64,000 bases of DNA, from NCBI GenBank assembly GCA_009760855.2, contig WPIO01000008.1, positions 1,616,501 through 1,680,500 of the forward strand, given 5' to 3'. This DNA is from Cristatella mucedo. Lineage: Eukaryota > Bryozoa > Phylactolaemata > Cristatellidae. The position numbers and the translations under genes were made by a program. How positions within the stretch are numbered: position 1 is the first letter of the stretch; every line of letters starts with the position of its first letter. The notes under the pieces are model-generated. The model was not told the DNA's origin. It ran no database searches and was given only the letters and a program-made list of their open reading frames with translations. Of this stretch, positions 53,640 through 64,000 are shown piece by piece.

Positions 53640-56595
53640 AAGTGGAGTCGCAGTCGAAAGATTTGAAGCTGGTTCGATTCGAACCACCTAACCACTTTCC
53701 CGACGAAGAAGTGCGGTAAGATACTAATAATATCCGGCGAGAGATTTTTACGTCGCTACCAGACATTTCCCTTCGGTCCGCTCCTTTGGTTTCGGTTTTA
53801 TTAACCAGTTGTAGTATTGATCATTTACGTGGATAGCCTGGCACCGAGTGCAAAATAACGGCCGCTTCCTCACCTAGTTCGACGCAGCCGTGCTTGAGTC
53901 AAACTGTGAATCGCGCGAGTCAGCTCAGCCTCAGGTTTCGCTTCGCAGAATTTTTAATTCAGGGGCCAGCTCTTGAGCAGCAAGACAATTGGCTGCGCGC
54001 TGATAAAGAGGCTAGTTCGTGCTGATTTATTCACAAGTTGGTCATGTGACCCTCATCGTTCGAGCCACTAACCGTCAGCCCGTCTGTCGGCCTGTGCAGA
54101 CGCTTTGTGCTGTTCTTTCGTATTCTTTAAATAGGCAGCCAATCCGGGACAACCTTTCACTGGCAGCAATTGAAAGCCGCTCAAGCCGTTCAAAGAAAGG
54201 CATGCATGGAATTCAAACAATTCACGATTTTCCCTTTCTTCACATTATGTAATCACCTAAAGCCACAGATTACCGCCGACTAGCGCCAGCTCTGCACATC
54301 TTCTACAGGCACTGTGGACCGAGAAATGAGAAATAAGAAATAAGCACTGCAATCCTGGGAAAACATCGTGTCGTCGTCCTACTGAGCCTCACATTTACCT
54401 ACAGCTACAGCTTATTCATCGGCACTAACTACAGGCAACGTATTAAGTACACGGAAGAAAAAAATACTTGAAACCAATTTTAGTACCATCACATAAAATC
54501 GCCAGACAGCGAGAATGCGCAACGTTTTAGTCAAGAATCTCATGTGTCAGTCCTGCCGCTGTCAACTGTAAAGTTCAGTGGCAGTGGTGAGGGTTATCTG
54601 AATAATCATTTATAGTTTAAACTACTTGCTTACTGCTGATGAGGTTCTCTGGTGTCATCTCAGTGAAGTAAGTAGTTTCAACGTTTAAATAAAGATATCA
54701 CGTCCAAGTTGGTCCATGCATTCATGCCATCCCATCTCGACTTCGGCAACTCACTGCTTACTGGCCTACCGGCATGTGCGATCAGGCAGTTGCAGCTGGT
54801 GCAAAACTCCGCAGCTAGGCTTGTCTGTCGTGAGCGTCGCAGTTGCCATGTTACTCCACTTCTAGCCGACCTGCACTGGCTACCAGTCAAGCAACGGGTT
54901 GACTTCAAAGTTTTGTCGCTCACTTTTAGGTCACTTCATTCTTTGGCTCCAGCCAATATCTCAGATCTACTCCCCCACCAGGCCAAGCATCGTACCATTC
55001 GCTTTTCGGAATTCAACAGTATACCAATACCTCGTACAAACCTGAAATGCTTTGGCGACATTGCATTTAGTTCGTATGCTCCCAAAGCCTGGAAATCCCT
55101 CCCGACTTGCATCAGAACATCCCCTGACTTGATCACATTTAAAAAGGCCTTAAAAACACACCTATTTAGGACAGCATTTAGTGGGTCCCTGTGATCCGTG
55201 CTTCGTGTGCTTAGGCGTGCTGACACTGTGCATGCTGCCACTAACCACATTTGCATGCTGACCCTGTGCATGTCACCCCTAACCATGTTATTCATGTTAT
55301 TTGTTTATCAAGCATGATATCGCTCACCATTTAATTGCATTTCCCTGTGCAGCAATTGTTAAGTGCCTAGAAAGAGATTGAGTTCTCTGAGGGCGCTTTA
55401 TCAAGTGCATTAATATTATTATTATTGTGCTTACAGGATTGTCACGAAGAGGGACGTGTGCATTCAGAATACTATAATCTTTCGTCTGAATACATTTGGA
55501 AGCGTTTGCAATCACTCGCCATGCCTTTTCAGTGATGACGGAGTCGCATGCAACCTGATGATCGACCGACGCTCACGATTGTAATCTGAAAACCTAGGAT
55601 TTCCAGCTGAGCGGAAGTATTTACGAGGCGCACGTCCGGAAAGCCTAGCGCGGCTCAAAGATTGAGCTTTTCAAACATCTTACAGATGGCTGCATTATAT
55701 GAGGACTTTCACGGGGCCTTCCTTTATTGCGATGCTGTTGCTGGAGAGTAGCAGCGGCGGCAGTTTAAGCCAAGAGCAGACGATTGGCCGTGAAATTGGC
55801 ACCGAATTAAATGACCATGAGGTTGAACAAAATCGAAGGTTCCACTCGCCAGCCGGTCGGAAGGCGCGGGCCGTTCGCATTACAGCTACAGCCAGGGCCA
55901 TGCACGTCTAGTGGATGAACAGCTGCTTTGTATCAGTCGGCCAGGCAATGTCCATAAGCGGAACATCAGCTCGATATTACGACGTACATGATATTTCAAC
56001 GGAAGTGTTCGACTGATAATATGCAGCTCTTGAAACGCACCTTTCGTTATTGCTTTGACGAAGGCACAGAACACTCTCCTTTAAGTTTTAGAATAGTTCC
56101 AGCGGTTACAGTTAAATTATGCCTCCGTGGAAGTTTGGGAGCGCGCTCGAAAAAACTGCCCGGTCAGCTTTAAAGTAGCTGGCGTGGCGGCCGAGCAAGC
56201 CGAACCATGTCAAGATTTTCAAGCAACGACCGTTAAACTGGTTGACTTGTACAACAATTGAGTACCAGCATACAGGCAAATTGACGTGAGCGAGAACTCA
56301 CGATGACTTTCGTAACCACTTCCGGGAAACGAGGTGCAGCGACAGGCCCCGCATCATTCCAAGTGAGAGCGCATACAGTGCATGGATATAAGGTATCTGC
56401 ATGCGAAAACGCCAGCGGCAGTGCAGCGGCATTGGGGTCTCAGTATTCCTAATTCGAAGCGCTTATTTTTAATCAAAATGATTATCAATAATCTCTTTGC
56501 AAATCGCTTGCATCTTCATAAGCACCACAGCCAGGGATAAAAGAAATCGTTGCCAAAATTGCTGTTAGAAAACAGCATGTTTTTGAAGCTAGTAA
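53640..56595 (+). repeat. Module M, copy interrupted by LINE-B
   Basis: The M landmarks of 24970-27265 are in the same order: gataagatactaataatatcc-like at 53716, gtcatgtgaccctcatcgttcg at 54039, gatgaggttctctggtgtcatctc at 54638, then the LINE-B insertion. After it come caggattgtcacgaagagggacgtgtgc (55435), anchor ccggtcggaaggcgcgggccg (55853) and caagcaacgaccgttaaactgg (56220). Confidence 0.7.
54691..55432 (+). mobile_element. LINE-B insertion, young and 5'-truncated
   Basis: The frame 54709-55194 (161 codons, no internal stop) is the RT C-terminus: VQNSAARLVCRERRSC, LADLHWLPVKQRVDFKVLSL, NLKCFGDIAFSSYAPKAWKS, KKALKTHLFRTAFSGSL-stop. The full 3'UTR, an intact hairpin (cctagaaagagattgagttctctgagggcgc) and a clean ATT tail follow. 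Its frame and hairpin are the best preserved of all LINE-B pieces here. The empty site is seen at about 26168-26180. Confidence 0.9.
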
Positions 56596-56597
56596 AC

Positions 56598-57580
56598 GAT
56601 AATAATAATAATACACTTGGTAAAGCGCCCTCAGAGAATTAAATCTCTTTCTAGGCGCTTCACATTTTCTGCAAAGGAAGCACGATTGAAGGGTTAATAG
56701 TTGCTCGCTCAATAAACAACAAGAATAACATGGTTAGGGGTGGCATGCACACGGTCAGCACGCATGAGCATACAAAAGACGAATCTTAGGGACCTACGAA
56801 ATGCTGTGATTTATAATAATAATAATAATAATAATATTGCACTTGATAAAGTGCCCTCAGAGAACTTAATCTCTTTCTAGGCGCTTTACATTTGCTGCAA
56901 AGTGATACGCAATAGAATAGTAAGTAAAATCATGCTTGAAAAACAAACAAAATGAATAACATGGTTAGGGGTTACATGCACTGGGTCAGCATGCAAATGT
57001 GGTTAGTGGCAGCATGAACAGTGTCAGCACGCATAAGCACATCGAGGACGAATCACAAGGACCCACTAAATGCTGTCCTAAATAGGTATGTTTTTAAGTT
57101 TCTTTTAAATGTGGTCAGGTCAGGGGATGTTCTGATGCAGGTCGGGAGGGAGTTCCAGGCTGTGGGAGCATACGAGCTAAATATGGTGTGTTTTTAATTT
57201 TTTTTAAATGTCGTCAAGTCAGAGAATGTATTGACGTAAGTCGGGAGTGATTTTCAAGCTTTAGGAACATGTGAACTAAAGGTGTGGTCTAGAAAGGATT
57301 TTTAGTCTTTTTCAAAGTATAGGTAAACAGTTAGATTACGAAAAGCGGGTTATACGACGCTAAGCCTGGTGGGGCAGTACATCTGATAGGTAGGCTGGAG
57401 CCTAAGAGTAAAGCTGGAGCTGAGACTGAAAGACAAGACCTTGAAGTCACTGCTTTACTGATAGCCGGTGCAGGTCGGCGGGAGGTGGTGTAACGTGGCA
57501 ATGGCTACACTCGCGACAGACAAGCCTCGCTGCCAAGTTTTGCACCAGGTATAAGCGCGTTATTGCACAAAATATGTTAG
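56598..57580 (-). mobile_element. LINE-B antisense fragment with a second LINE-B nested in it
   Basis: An outer antisense tail and 3'UTR (56598-56815) is interrupted by another antisense tail, hairpin and 3'UTR (56816-57185, starting with a pure AAT run). The outer element then resumes (gtgtttttaattttttttaaatg) through a decayed RT C-terminus to about 57580. Confidence 0.75.
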
Positions 57581-57659
57581 ATGCCATCTGAAAGTGTAAC
57601 AACACTATGTGTCACTTACAGTCTAGAAAAATGGCACTTTCTTGGAGAGTATTTCTGCC

Positions 57660-57889
57660 CTAATTATTGTAATTCATGCAGCAAGACTTATCCGGGATTT
57701 TCAAGCGAAGGAAATTCAAGAACGTTATATCTAACAATATTGAAGGTTCTACTTGCTACCTGGTCGCAAAGCGCGGACCGTTTATATTTCAGCCAGAGCC
57801 AGGCCCTGCACGACCAGTGGATAACAGTTGTTGTATCAGTCGGCCAGGCAAAGCTCACTAGCGGAACATCAGCTCGGAAATATGGCAAA
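57660..57889 (+). repeat. Module M fragment with anchor
   Basis: The stretch gggattttcaagcgaagg, anchor acctggtcgcaaagcgcggaccg (57758-57780) and gtcggccaggcaaagctcactagcgg are present. The copy stops after about 30 bp more, and flank F follows. Confidence 0.6.
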
Positions 57890-59095
57890 CAGCGTCCTAT
57901 TTACACGTTCCTCTCACTGAGCATGCATACGATAGCAATGGCATTTCTCTACGGCCATGCATCTCGATTCCAAATACCTTTAAAAGAAAACTTGTCTGCT
58001 ACAGCCTTTATCGGTTGCTTTTTCAAAGTCTTCTTCTTAAACTCAGAACTTAGTTTATCCCATAAACAAGGAATCGTCAGCAACGGGTAAGGCGAGCGGC
58101 ATGATGCAAATGCAATCAGCTTATCTACTAAGATCAGCAGGAGGGGCGTATGTGTAATAACTGCATATCAAATCAAAGTGATTGATTCGATGGCAACCAG
58201 GGGGCTAAACGAATACCAACATAGCGCTTTCATTGATACGTTGGAAGGCTTCAACTCTAGTTAGCTGACCTTGCTATATTTTGTCTTTTCAGGAATCAGC
58301 AAATGTATCTACCAGGTTAACCCATTCTCGGGTTCATAGGATATACATCAAAACGAAAAATCCGCCACAGAGTGCAGAGTGCCTCATAGGTGTTGACTTG
58401 TGCATGGTTTAGACGGCGAGTCTGGCTTTTTACCAGATTCGTAATTACTCAAGTTTCACTGCTGTCTTCCGACTTTTAGGAGCTTTCGGCAGAAGTCTTG
58501 CTCTAAGTCTGGCTTCCCACTCGTTCTGCTCACACTGAGAGCGTGCATACAATAGCAATGGCATTTACCTAAGTCCAAGCATCCCCATTCCAGCTAAATC
58601 CTCTAAAATAAAAGCATGTCTTCTATAGCTTTTGTCGCTGGCCTCCTCAAAATTTCTGCTCTTCAACTCCGAGTGTATCTTTCCCTATAAGCAAGGACTT
58701 ACCAAGAACGTTTTGATGATTTTGACGGTCACTTAGTCTCTTATTCTCGGCTAAGCAACGGAGCAATCATGACCTGAACGGCGCCTATGATTGATTGTTC
58801 ACTTGCCAAGTCTCTGCTGAAAGAGGCGAGCCGGGCTTGGCTGCTGAGTCTTAGGATTAGGCTGCTAAGTCTTACTGTAGTCCCCCTTGAGATTCGACAT
58901 CCACCAAGCTCTTGGTTACGTATTTATGAAGGAATCTAGCAGGTAGGAAGAGCAGGAGGCCGTCTAAGCCAGGCTTTACGGGAGTTTTCTAGACACGTGA
59001 CCTCCTTCCTCCTAGCTAGTGTCCCCTTCAACGACGCAACCTGCACCGCCCACTGTCAACGATGGGCTGTGAAGCAGGTCGCTTAGGGCTAACAG
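57890..59095 (+). repeat. Flank F copy without a lectin gene
   Basis: Aligns with the lectin upstream flank: B 30430-31310 and A 3480-3990 (cggccatgcatctc, aacttgtctgct, ctcggctaagcaacggag, cactgtcaacgatgggctgt). Similarity ends at about 59095, equivalent to about 1 kb before the lectin ATG, where LINE-A 3' sequence starts. No tectonin repeat, TATA block or tandem repeat follows. The frame 57581-58090 crossing the M/F junction is unlikely to be a gene. Confidence 0.7.
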
Positions 59096-59099
59096 AGTA

Positions 59100-59620
59100 A
59101 CTCGTAAAATGCACAGTGGAAAGGTGCATAATAAATACGATTAGTGGTAATATGGTAAGACTTAGTATGCAGATACGGTTTGTTGTAGCATTCACGGGGC
59201 CAGGGAGCAACAGCACACACATGACATATGGAGATGATCCGCTTATCGTTCCACAAAGTGGGGACCTTTTCAGCTTCTTTTGAAATTTCGTCACATCACG
59301 GTATATCATTAAGTCAGGCACTAATCAATACCTGACCACCTCAACTATTCACTCGACTCCGCTAGGCTTCTAATGTTTCATTTGTTACCCAAGATAAAGT
59401 CGGTTGGCTACTTGATACTTACCGAAAGCCGCTTTAGGCATTCAGTGTGATGTGCAAAACTCTCTGTACAACGCCAGCATAGCCATTGTGGCATTGTGGA
59501 GTCACAGACGGGTATACATGACATGAAATGATATGACATGACTTGACTCTACTTGAAACTACTTGACATGACATGAAATGACATGACATGAAATGATATG
59601 ACATGGCTGATTGATAGGCT
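59100..59620 (+). mobile_element. LINE-A 3'UTR with ACATG-type tail
   Basis: Family 3'UTR (acccaagataaagtcggttggctactt, gtgcaaaactctctgtacaacgcc, tggagtcacagac) and tail 59514-59606 built on acatg/aaatg pentamers. Confidence 0.75.
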
Positions 59621-59639
59621 GGGTGAACATACAAACTGA

Positions 59640-61720
59640 AATTGGAGTCGCAGTCGAAAGATTTGAAGCAAGTTTGATTCGTACCACCTACTGACTTTCC
59701 GGACGGAGAAGAGCGGTAAGATACTAATGATACCCGGCGAGAGATCTTTACGTTACCAGACTTTTTCCTTCGGTCCGTTCCTCTGGTTTGGCTTTTAGCA
59801 CTGACTACTTAAGTGGATGGCCTGGCACAAAGTGCACAAAAACGGCCCCTCCTTCACTAAATTTGACGCAGCCGTGCTAGAGCCAAACTGTGAATCACGT
59901 GAGTTACCTCAGCTCCAGATTCCATTTCGCCGAGTTCTCAGTGCAGGAGGCGGCGTTCGGTAGCCAAACAATTGGCTAAGCGTTTACTCGGGTGCTAGTT
60001 CATGCTGATTGATTCACGAGTTGGTCATGTCACCCTCATCATTCGCACCCCTCACTTTCTACCCGTCTGTCGGCCTATGCGTACGCTTTGTGCTGTTCTC
60101 TTGTCTTCTTCAAATAGGCTGCCGATCCAACAAAGCATTTCACTAGCAGCAACTGAAAGCCGCTTCAGCCATTCAAAGAAACGCATGCCAGAATTTAAAC
60201 AACAAATGGTGGCATCGTTTTTCTACTGGGTCTGACACTCACCTACAGGCACAGATTCGTTACTAGCACTAGCTACACTCAAATCGACTACATGCCCTGT
60301 AAGCCAAGAAACTGTAATCAATTTAAGGACCGTCAAAGTAAACTTCCGAGCAGCGACATTTCACGAAGTTTACGTCGCCAGCAAAATGTGCCACATGAGA
60401 TACTCTGAGCTAATTAATGTACTATGGTTAAAGTGATGGTCATTTGAGGACCCACGTATATTTTAAAATGCTTGCTTGCTCGTGGTGAGATGCTTTTATG
60501 TTAAATTAGCCCATCGTGTAGTATTGACTTATTCGGGATTTTCATAGTAAGGGAGTCCGATTTTGGCCAGCTTTATTCGTCTGACTGAATACTTTTGGAA
60601 GCTATAGTAATCGCTCTGTAAGCCAATTTTTCGATGAAGAGGTAACATGCAACCTGACGATCGACCGACACTTATAATAGTGATATGGAAGCCTCACGTC
60701 TGTAGCTGAGCAAACTATTTAAGGACGCACGTCAGGAAATGCTAGCCTTGCTCAAAGATTCAGCCTCACTGACCGTAACAGTAAGCCGAGTTCTATAAGA
60801 ACAAGCTCAAAGCGCCATATATTTGAAAGCAAGGTGGTAAATAACTATAGGAGTCCAAATCACGAGTAGACGATTCACAATGAAATTTTCCATTACAGAA
60901 AAGTTCGTTATGCTTAAAACAATTTGGGTTCCACTCACGGTCGGCGGTCGGAAGGCTCGGGCCGTTCACATTTGAGCAACCGCCAAGCCATGTATGACAA
61001 GCGGATGAACAGCTGTTGTATCAGTCGGCCAGATAATGTCCATTAGCGGAAAGTCAGCTCGCTACTACGACGAGCATAGTATTTCAACAGAAGTGTTTGA
61101 CTGGTGATGGACAGCTATTGCAACCCATCTTTCGTAACAGCTTTGACGGAGGCCCACACCACTCTCCTTTTCATGTTGAGCTGAATATCGCCGGCTAATT
61201 AAACTTGAATAGTCGCCGGGGCTAAATTTAAATTATATCTCAGAGGAAGTTTAGGAGCGTGCTCGAAACACTTCCCGGTTAGCTCGCCACTAGCTGGCGT
61301 GGCTGCCGAGCAAGCCGAACCGCGTTGAGCTTTTCAAGCGACGACCGGTAAATTGATTGGCTTGTTGCAACTATTAAGTACCAGCATTCGGGCATATTGA
61401 CGTGAGCGAGAAGTCGCAAACACTTGCAGGACCTCTTCCTGGAAACGAGATCCAGCGGCAGATTCCACATTATTCCAGGTGAAAAAGCATGCAGCACATG
61501 GACACGAGGTCTCCAAGTGCGAAAACGCCAGTTGTGCTGCAGCTATGATTTACTTCTCACTGCTTCCAATAGGAAGCACTTTTTTTAACCGAATTTATTA
61601 GTACTGATCTCTTTAATAGGATCGCATTTTTATCAACGCCACAGCCAGAGATAAGAGAAACCGCTGCCAACATTGCTGTCAGTAAATTGCACAACATTGA
61701 AACTTTTAAATAATAGTAGC
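59640..61720 (+). repeat. Module M, copy at 59.6-61.7 kb
   Basis: Landmarks: gtaagatactaatgatacccgg (59715), gttggtcatgtcaccctcatc (60020), gatcgaccgacacttataatagtg (60659), anchor ggtcggcggtcggaaggctcgggccgtt (60950-60966), caagcgacgaccggtaaattgattgg (61337). No conserved ORF. Confidence 0.7.
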
Positions 61721-61724
61721 AACA

Positions 61725-62140
61725 CTAATAACACACTTGATCAAGCGCCCTTAGAGAATTTAACCTTTTTCTAGGCGCTTGACATTCTCTGCAAAGGAAG
61801 CATAATTGGAGGATTAGTAGTAGCATAAGAACCTAAGACATGGTCTAGGAAAGATTTCAAGTTTTTTTTTTATAAAGTATAGGTAAACAATCAGATTACA
61901 ATAAGCGGGTGGTACGACACTTAGCCTGGTGGGTCAGTAGATCTGATAGGTAGGCTGGAGCCCAAGCATGAAGAAACCTGAGAGTGAGCGACAAACCTTG
62001 AAGTCGCTGCTCTGCTTTACTGATAGCCAGTGCAGGTCGGTGAGAAGTGGTGTAACGTGGCAATGGCTACGCTCACGACGGACAAGCCTAGCTGCCTAAT
62101 TTTGCACCAGGTGTAAGCACCTACCTGATTGCACAGGCCG
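61725..62140 (-). mobile_element. LINE-B antisense fragment, internally deleted
   Basis: Tail and hairpin (gcgcccttagagaatttaacctttttctaggcgc), then a jump from 3'UTR to decayed minus-strand RT C-terminus (ggcaatggctacgctcacgacggacaagcc). Confidence 0.75.
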
Positions 62141-62229
62141 ATATACGCCATCTGAAAGTGTAGCAACTTCATTGAATCCTCTTACTCTAGCAAAGGGCAC
62201 TTTCTTTCAGAGTAATTCTGACCCAACGC

Positions 62230-63805
62230 TTGTAATTCTTGTAATTCGTGCATGAAGAGTTATCCGGGATTTTCAAGTGAAGGAATTCCGAAATTGACGT
62301 GCTTTATTCATACATTTGAATATATTTATCAGCTATTGCAATCACTTTGCAACCAATTTCGTCAATGAAGAGATCACTTGCAACCTGATGATCAACCGAC
62401 GCTTATCATTGCGATCTGGAAGCTTAGATCTTGAGCTGAGTGGACTATTGAAGAGGCCCACAGAATTTCATCGCTGCTCCAAAAATCTGCTGTTCTGACC
62501 CTAACAGTCAGCTGCATCTGATAAGAACTTGCTCGAAGCACTATCTATTACACGGCCAGGTCGTAAGTAACCATGGCAGCTCAAATCACGAGTAGACGAT
62601 TCACCGGGTAACATGCCAATCCAGAAAAGACCTTTACGTCTAGCACTACTTATGGTTCCAGTCGCTACCTGGTCGGTAGGCACGGGCTGTTCACATTTCA
62701 GCCAGAGCTAGGCCATGCACGACCAGATGATGAGCCGCTGTGGTATCGGTCGGCCAGGCAATGTTTACAAGTGGAACATCAGCTTGTAAATATGACGAGC
62801 ATGATATTTCAACATAAACCTTTTACTAGTAATGTGCAGCTATTACTATGCACGTTTGGTTATAGCTTCAATTTTTATGTCAAGCTAAACATTCCCGGCT
62901 AATTAAATTAGAATAACCGCGGGGCTTTATGCAGATCCATTTCTTAGATTTTCGTTGTGGTCGGCACTTTAGCAACCAGTTTTTAAAGAGTAGTCGAAAT
63001 ACTGCCCGGCAAACTCACCACTGGCTGGCATGGCTGCCAAGCAAGCCACTCCATGTCGAGGTTTCCATGCGACGACCAGCAAGCACGTTGGCACGTGGCA
63101 ACAACTGAGCACCAGGGTGTGGGCAAATTGACAGGAGTGAGAAGTCTCAATGACTCTCGAGGCCGCGTCTGAGAAACGAGGTCCAGTGGCTCAGCCGAGT
63201 CATTCTAGTTGAAACTGGAGGCAACTGCGCATGCACGCGAGGTATCTGTTAGGGAGAACGCCACCTACATTGCAGCCGCGATTTAAATATTCCCGCTCTA
63301 CTTGCGATGCACTAATTTTTAACTAAACTTATTCTTTATTTGCTTAATAAGATCGAATTTTCATAACTACCACATGCAGAGATAGAAAAAACCGCTGGCA
63401 ACATCTTAGTCAGTTGAAATCCCACGTTTTCAAAATTAGTAGATGCCGTCTGAAAGCGTAACTACGTTGTGATTGACTGTTAGTCCAAGCAAAGTGATAC
63501 GTTCTATGACTTAATGCCGCCTCAATATTGTACTCGGAGCATAAAGCCATGCACTCAGCAATCTATCCAAGCGGCGTGTTAAAGAAAACACGTCACCACT
63601 GTAAGATTGCTGGTTGGTGGTTTCGTGATACCAGTATCACGTTTTGGAACCAGGAGAATTACGAACCCTGTCAATTTCAATACCGTTCGCGGTTTTACCG
63701 GAAGCCATGTTACGCCAAAAAAAGAAGCAACTTGTTTACTAACCGTAGAGAGCTCAGAGAAAGATGTCTGTGCTTTTCGGCCTGCAGACAGCTTATCATA
63801 CTGCA
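62230..63805 (+). repeat. Module M leading into a third unit start
   Basis: Includes the anchor acctggtcggtaggcacgggctgttc (62668-62693). From 62750 it is a diverged copy of 1-1090 and 28558-29650 (tggctggcatggctgccaagcaa, gcagccgcgatttaaatatt). At about 63806 it jumps to sequence equivalent to A position 3500, so the antisense LINE-B region seen in A and B is missing. Confidence 0.7.
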
Positions 63806-63859
63806 AAAGTCAGAAGCGATATCGGTCAAATATATATCGGTAAATTTATCAGTAAAATA

Positions 63860-64000
63860 AAAAACCTGTCTGCTATAGCTTTTATGATCGCTGGCCTCCT
63901 CACAACACTGTTCTTCAACTCCGAGTTTAGCTTTTCCCATCAAAAAGGATTTACTAGGAACGTATTGATGAGTTTGCCGGTCACTTAGTTCCTTATTCTC
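63860..64000 (+). repeat. Flank F, start of a further copy, cut by window end
   Basis: The sequence acctgtctgctatagctttt, gctggcctcctca, cttcaactccgagttt and gccggtcacttagttccttattctc matches A 3512-3650. In A the lectin ATG lies about 1.4 kb further on. Confidence 0.65.

Noticed and set aside
57581-58090. 169-codon ORF
   Set aside because: It runs across the junction of two repeat types (module M and flank F). The frame is not kept in the other copies of either part.
59514-59606. Regular short repeats that could suggest a CRISPR-like or satellite array
   Set aside because: These are degenerate pentamer tails at LINE-A 3' ends, without spacers or a higher-order array.
1-64000. Intact, mobile retrotransposon in the window
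   Set aside because: Every LINE found is 5'-truncated, frame-shifted or stop-containing. None has a complete endonuclease plus RT frame.
1-64000. Functional tRNA or rRNA genes
   Set aside because: tRNA-like heads lack a full cloverleaf and sit inside SINE-like elements; no rRNA sequence was recognised.

Overview
The window is nuclear DNA of an animal, most likely an invertebrate; I cannot name the phylum from sequence alone. The reasons are TATA-box promoters and AATAAA poly(A) signals around intronless secreted-protein genes, many decayed non-LTR retrotransposons (CR1/L2-like LINEs with endonuclease and reverse transcriptase), tRNA-derived SINEs, and no bacterial operon structure. Only two genes look intact. 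They are paralogues of one another and encode secreted six-bladed tectonin (fish-egg-lectin / tachylectin-1-like) proteins, at 5039-5923 and 32371-33255, both on the + strand.

Layout. The window is a large direct duplication. Copy A (1 to about 18044) is repeated as copy B (28558 to about 46308). A third, more diverged copy of the unit start appears at 62750 and runs off the right edge. Within A and B the order is: repeat module 'M'; antisense LINE-B fragment; lectin upstream flank 'F'; lectin gene; LINE-A (endonuclease plus RT); a 48-codon orphan coding fragment; SINEs and a LINE-C scrap; then about 7-8 kb of non-coding DNA that is almost identical between the copies. Between and after the two units (18.0-28.5 kb and 46.3-64 kb) lies an older composite repeat: LINE-A 3' end, module M, antisense LINE-B 3' end. 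It recurs at roughly 18-21, 24-28, 50-52, 53-57.6 and 59-62 kb, broken up by younger LINE-B insertions.

The two lectin copies differ at 11 of 294 residues. The changes cluster in blades 1-2, while the last 210 nt of the CDS are identical and the 3'UTR nearly so. Flanking identity is also patchy: near-identical at the unit ends and clearly diverged in the middle. This fits ongoing gene conversion or unequal exchange in a lectin array, but uncollapsed haplotypes in the assembly must be excluded. A gene-less copy of flank F sits at 57890-59095. Another copy of F begins at about 63860, so a further lectin gene is predicted roughly 1.4 kb beyond the right end.

Names LINE-A, LINE-B, LINE-C, M and F are local labels for this window. 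Identities and difference counts were made by eye.
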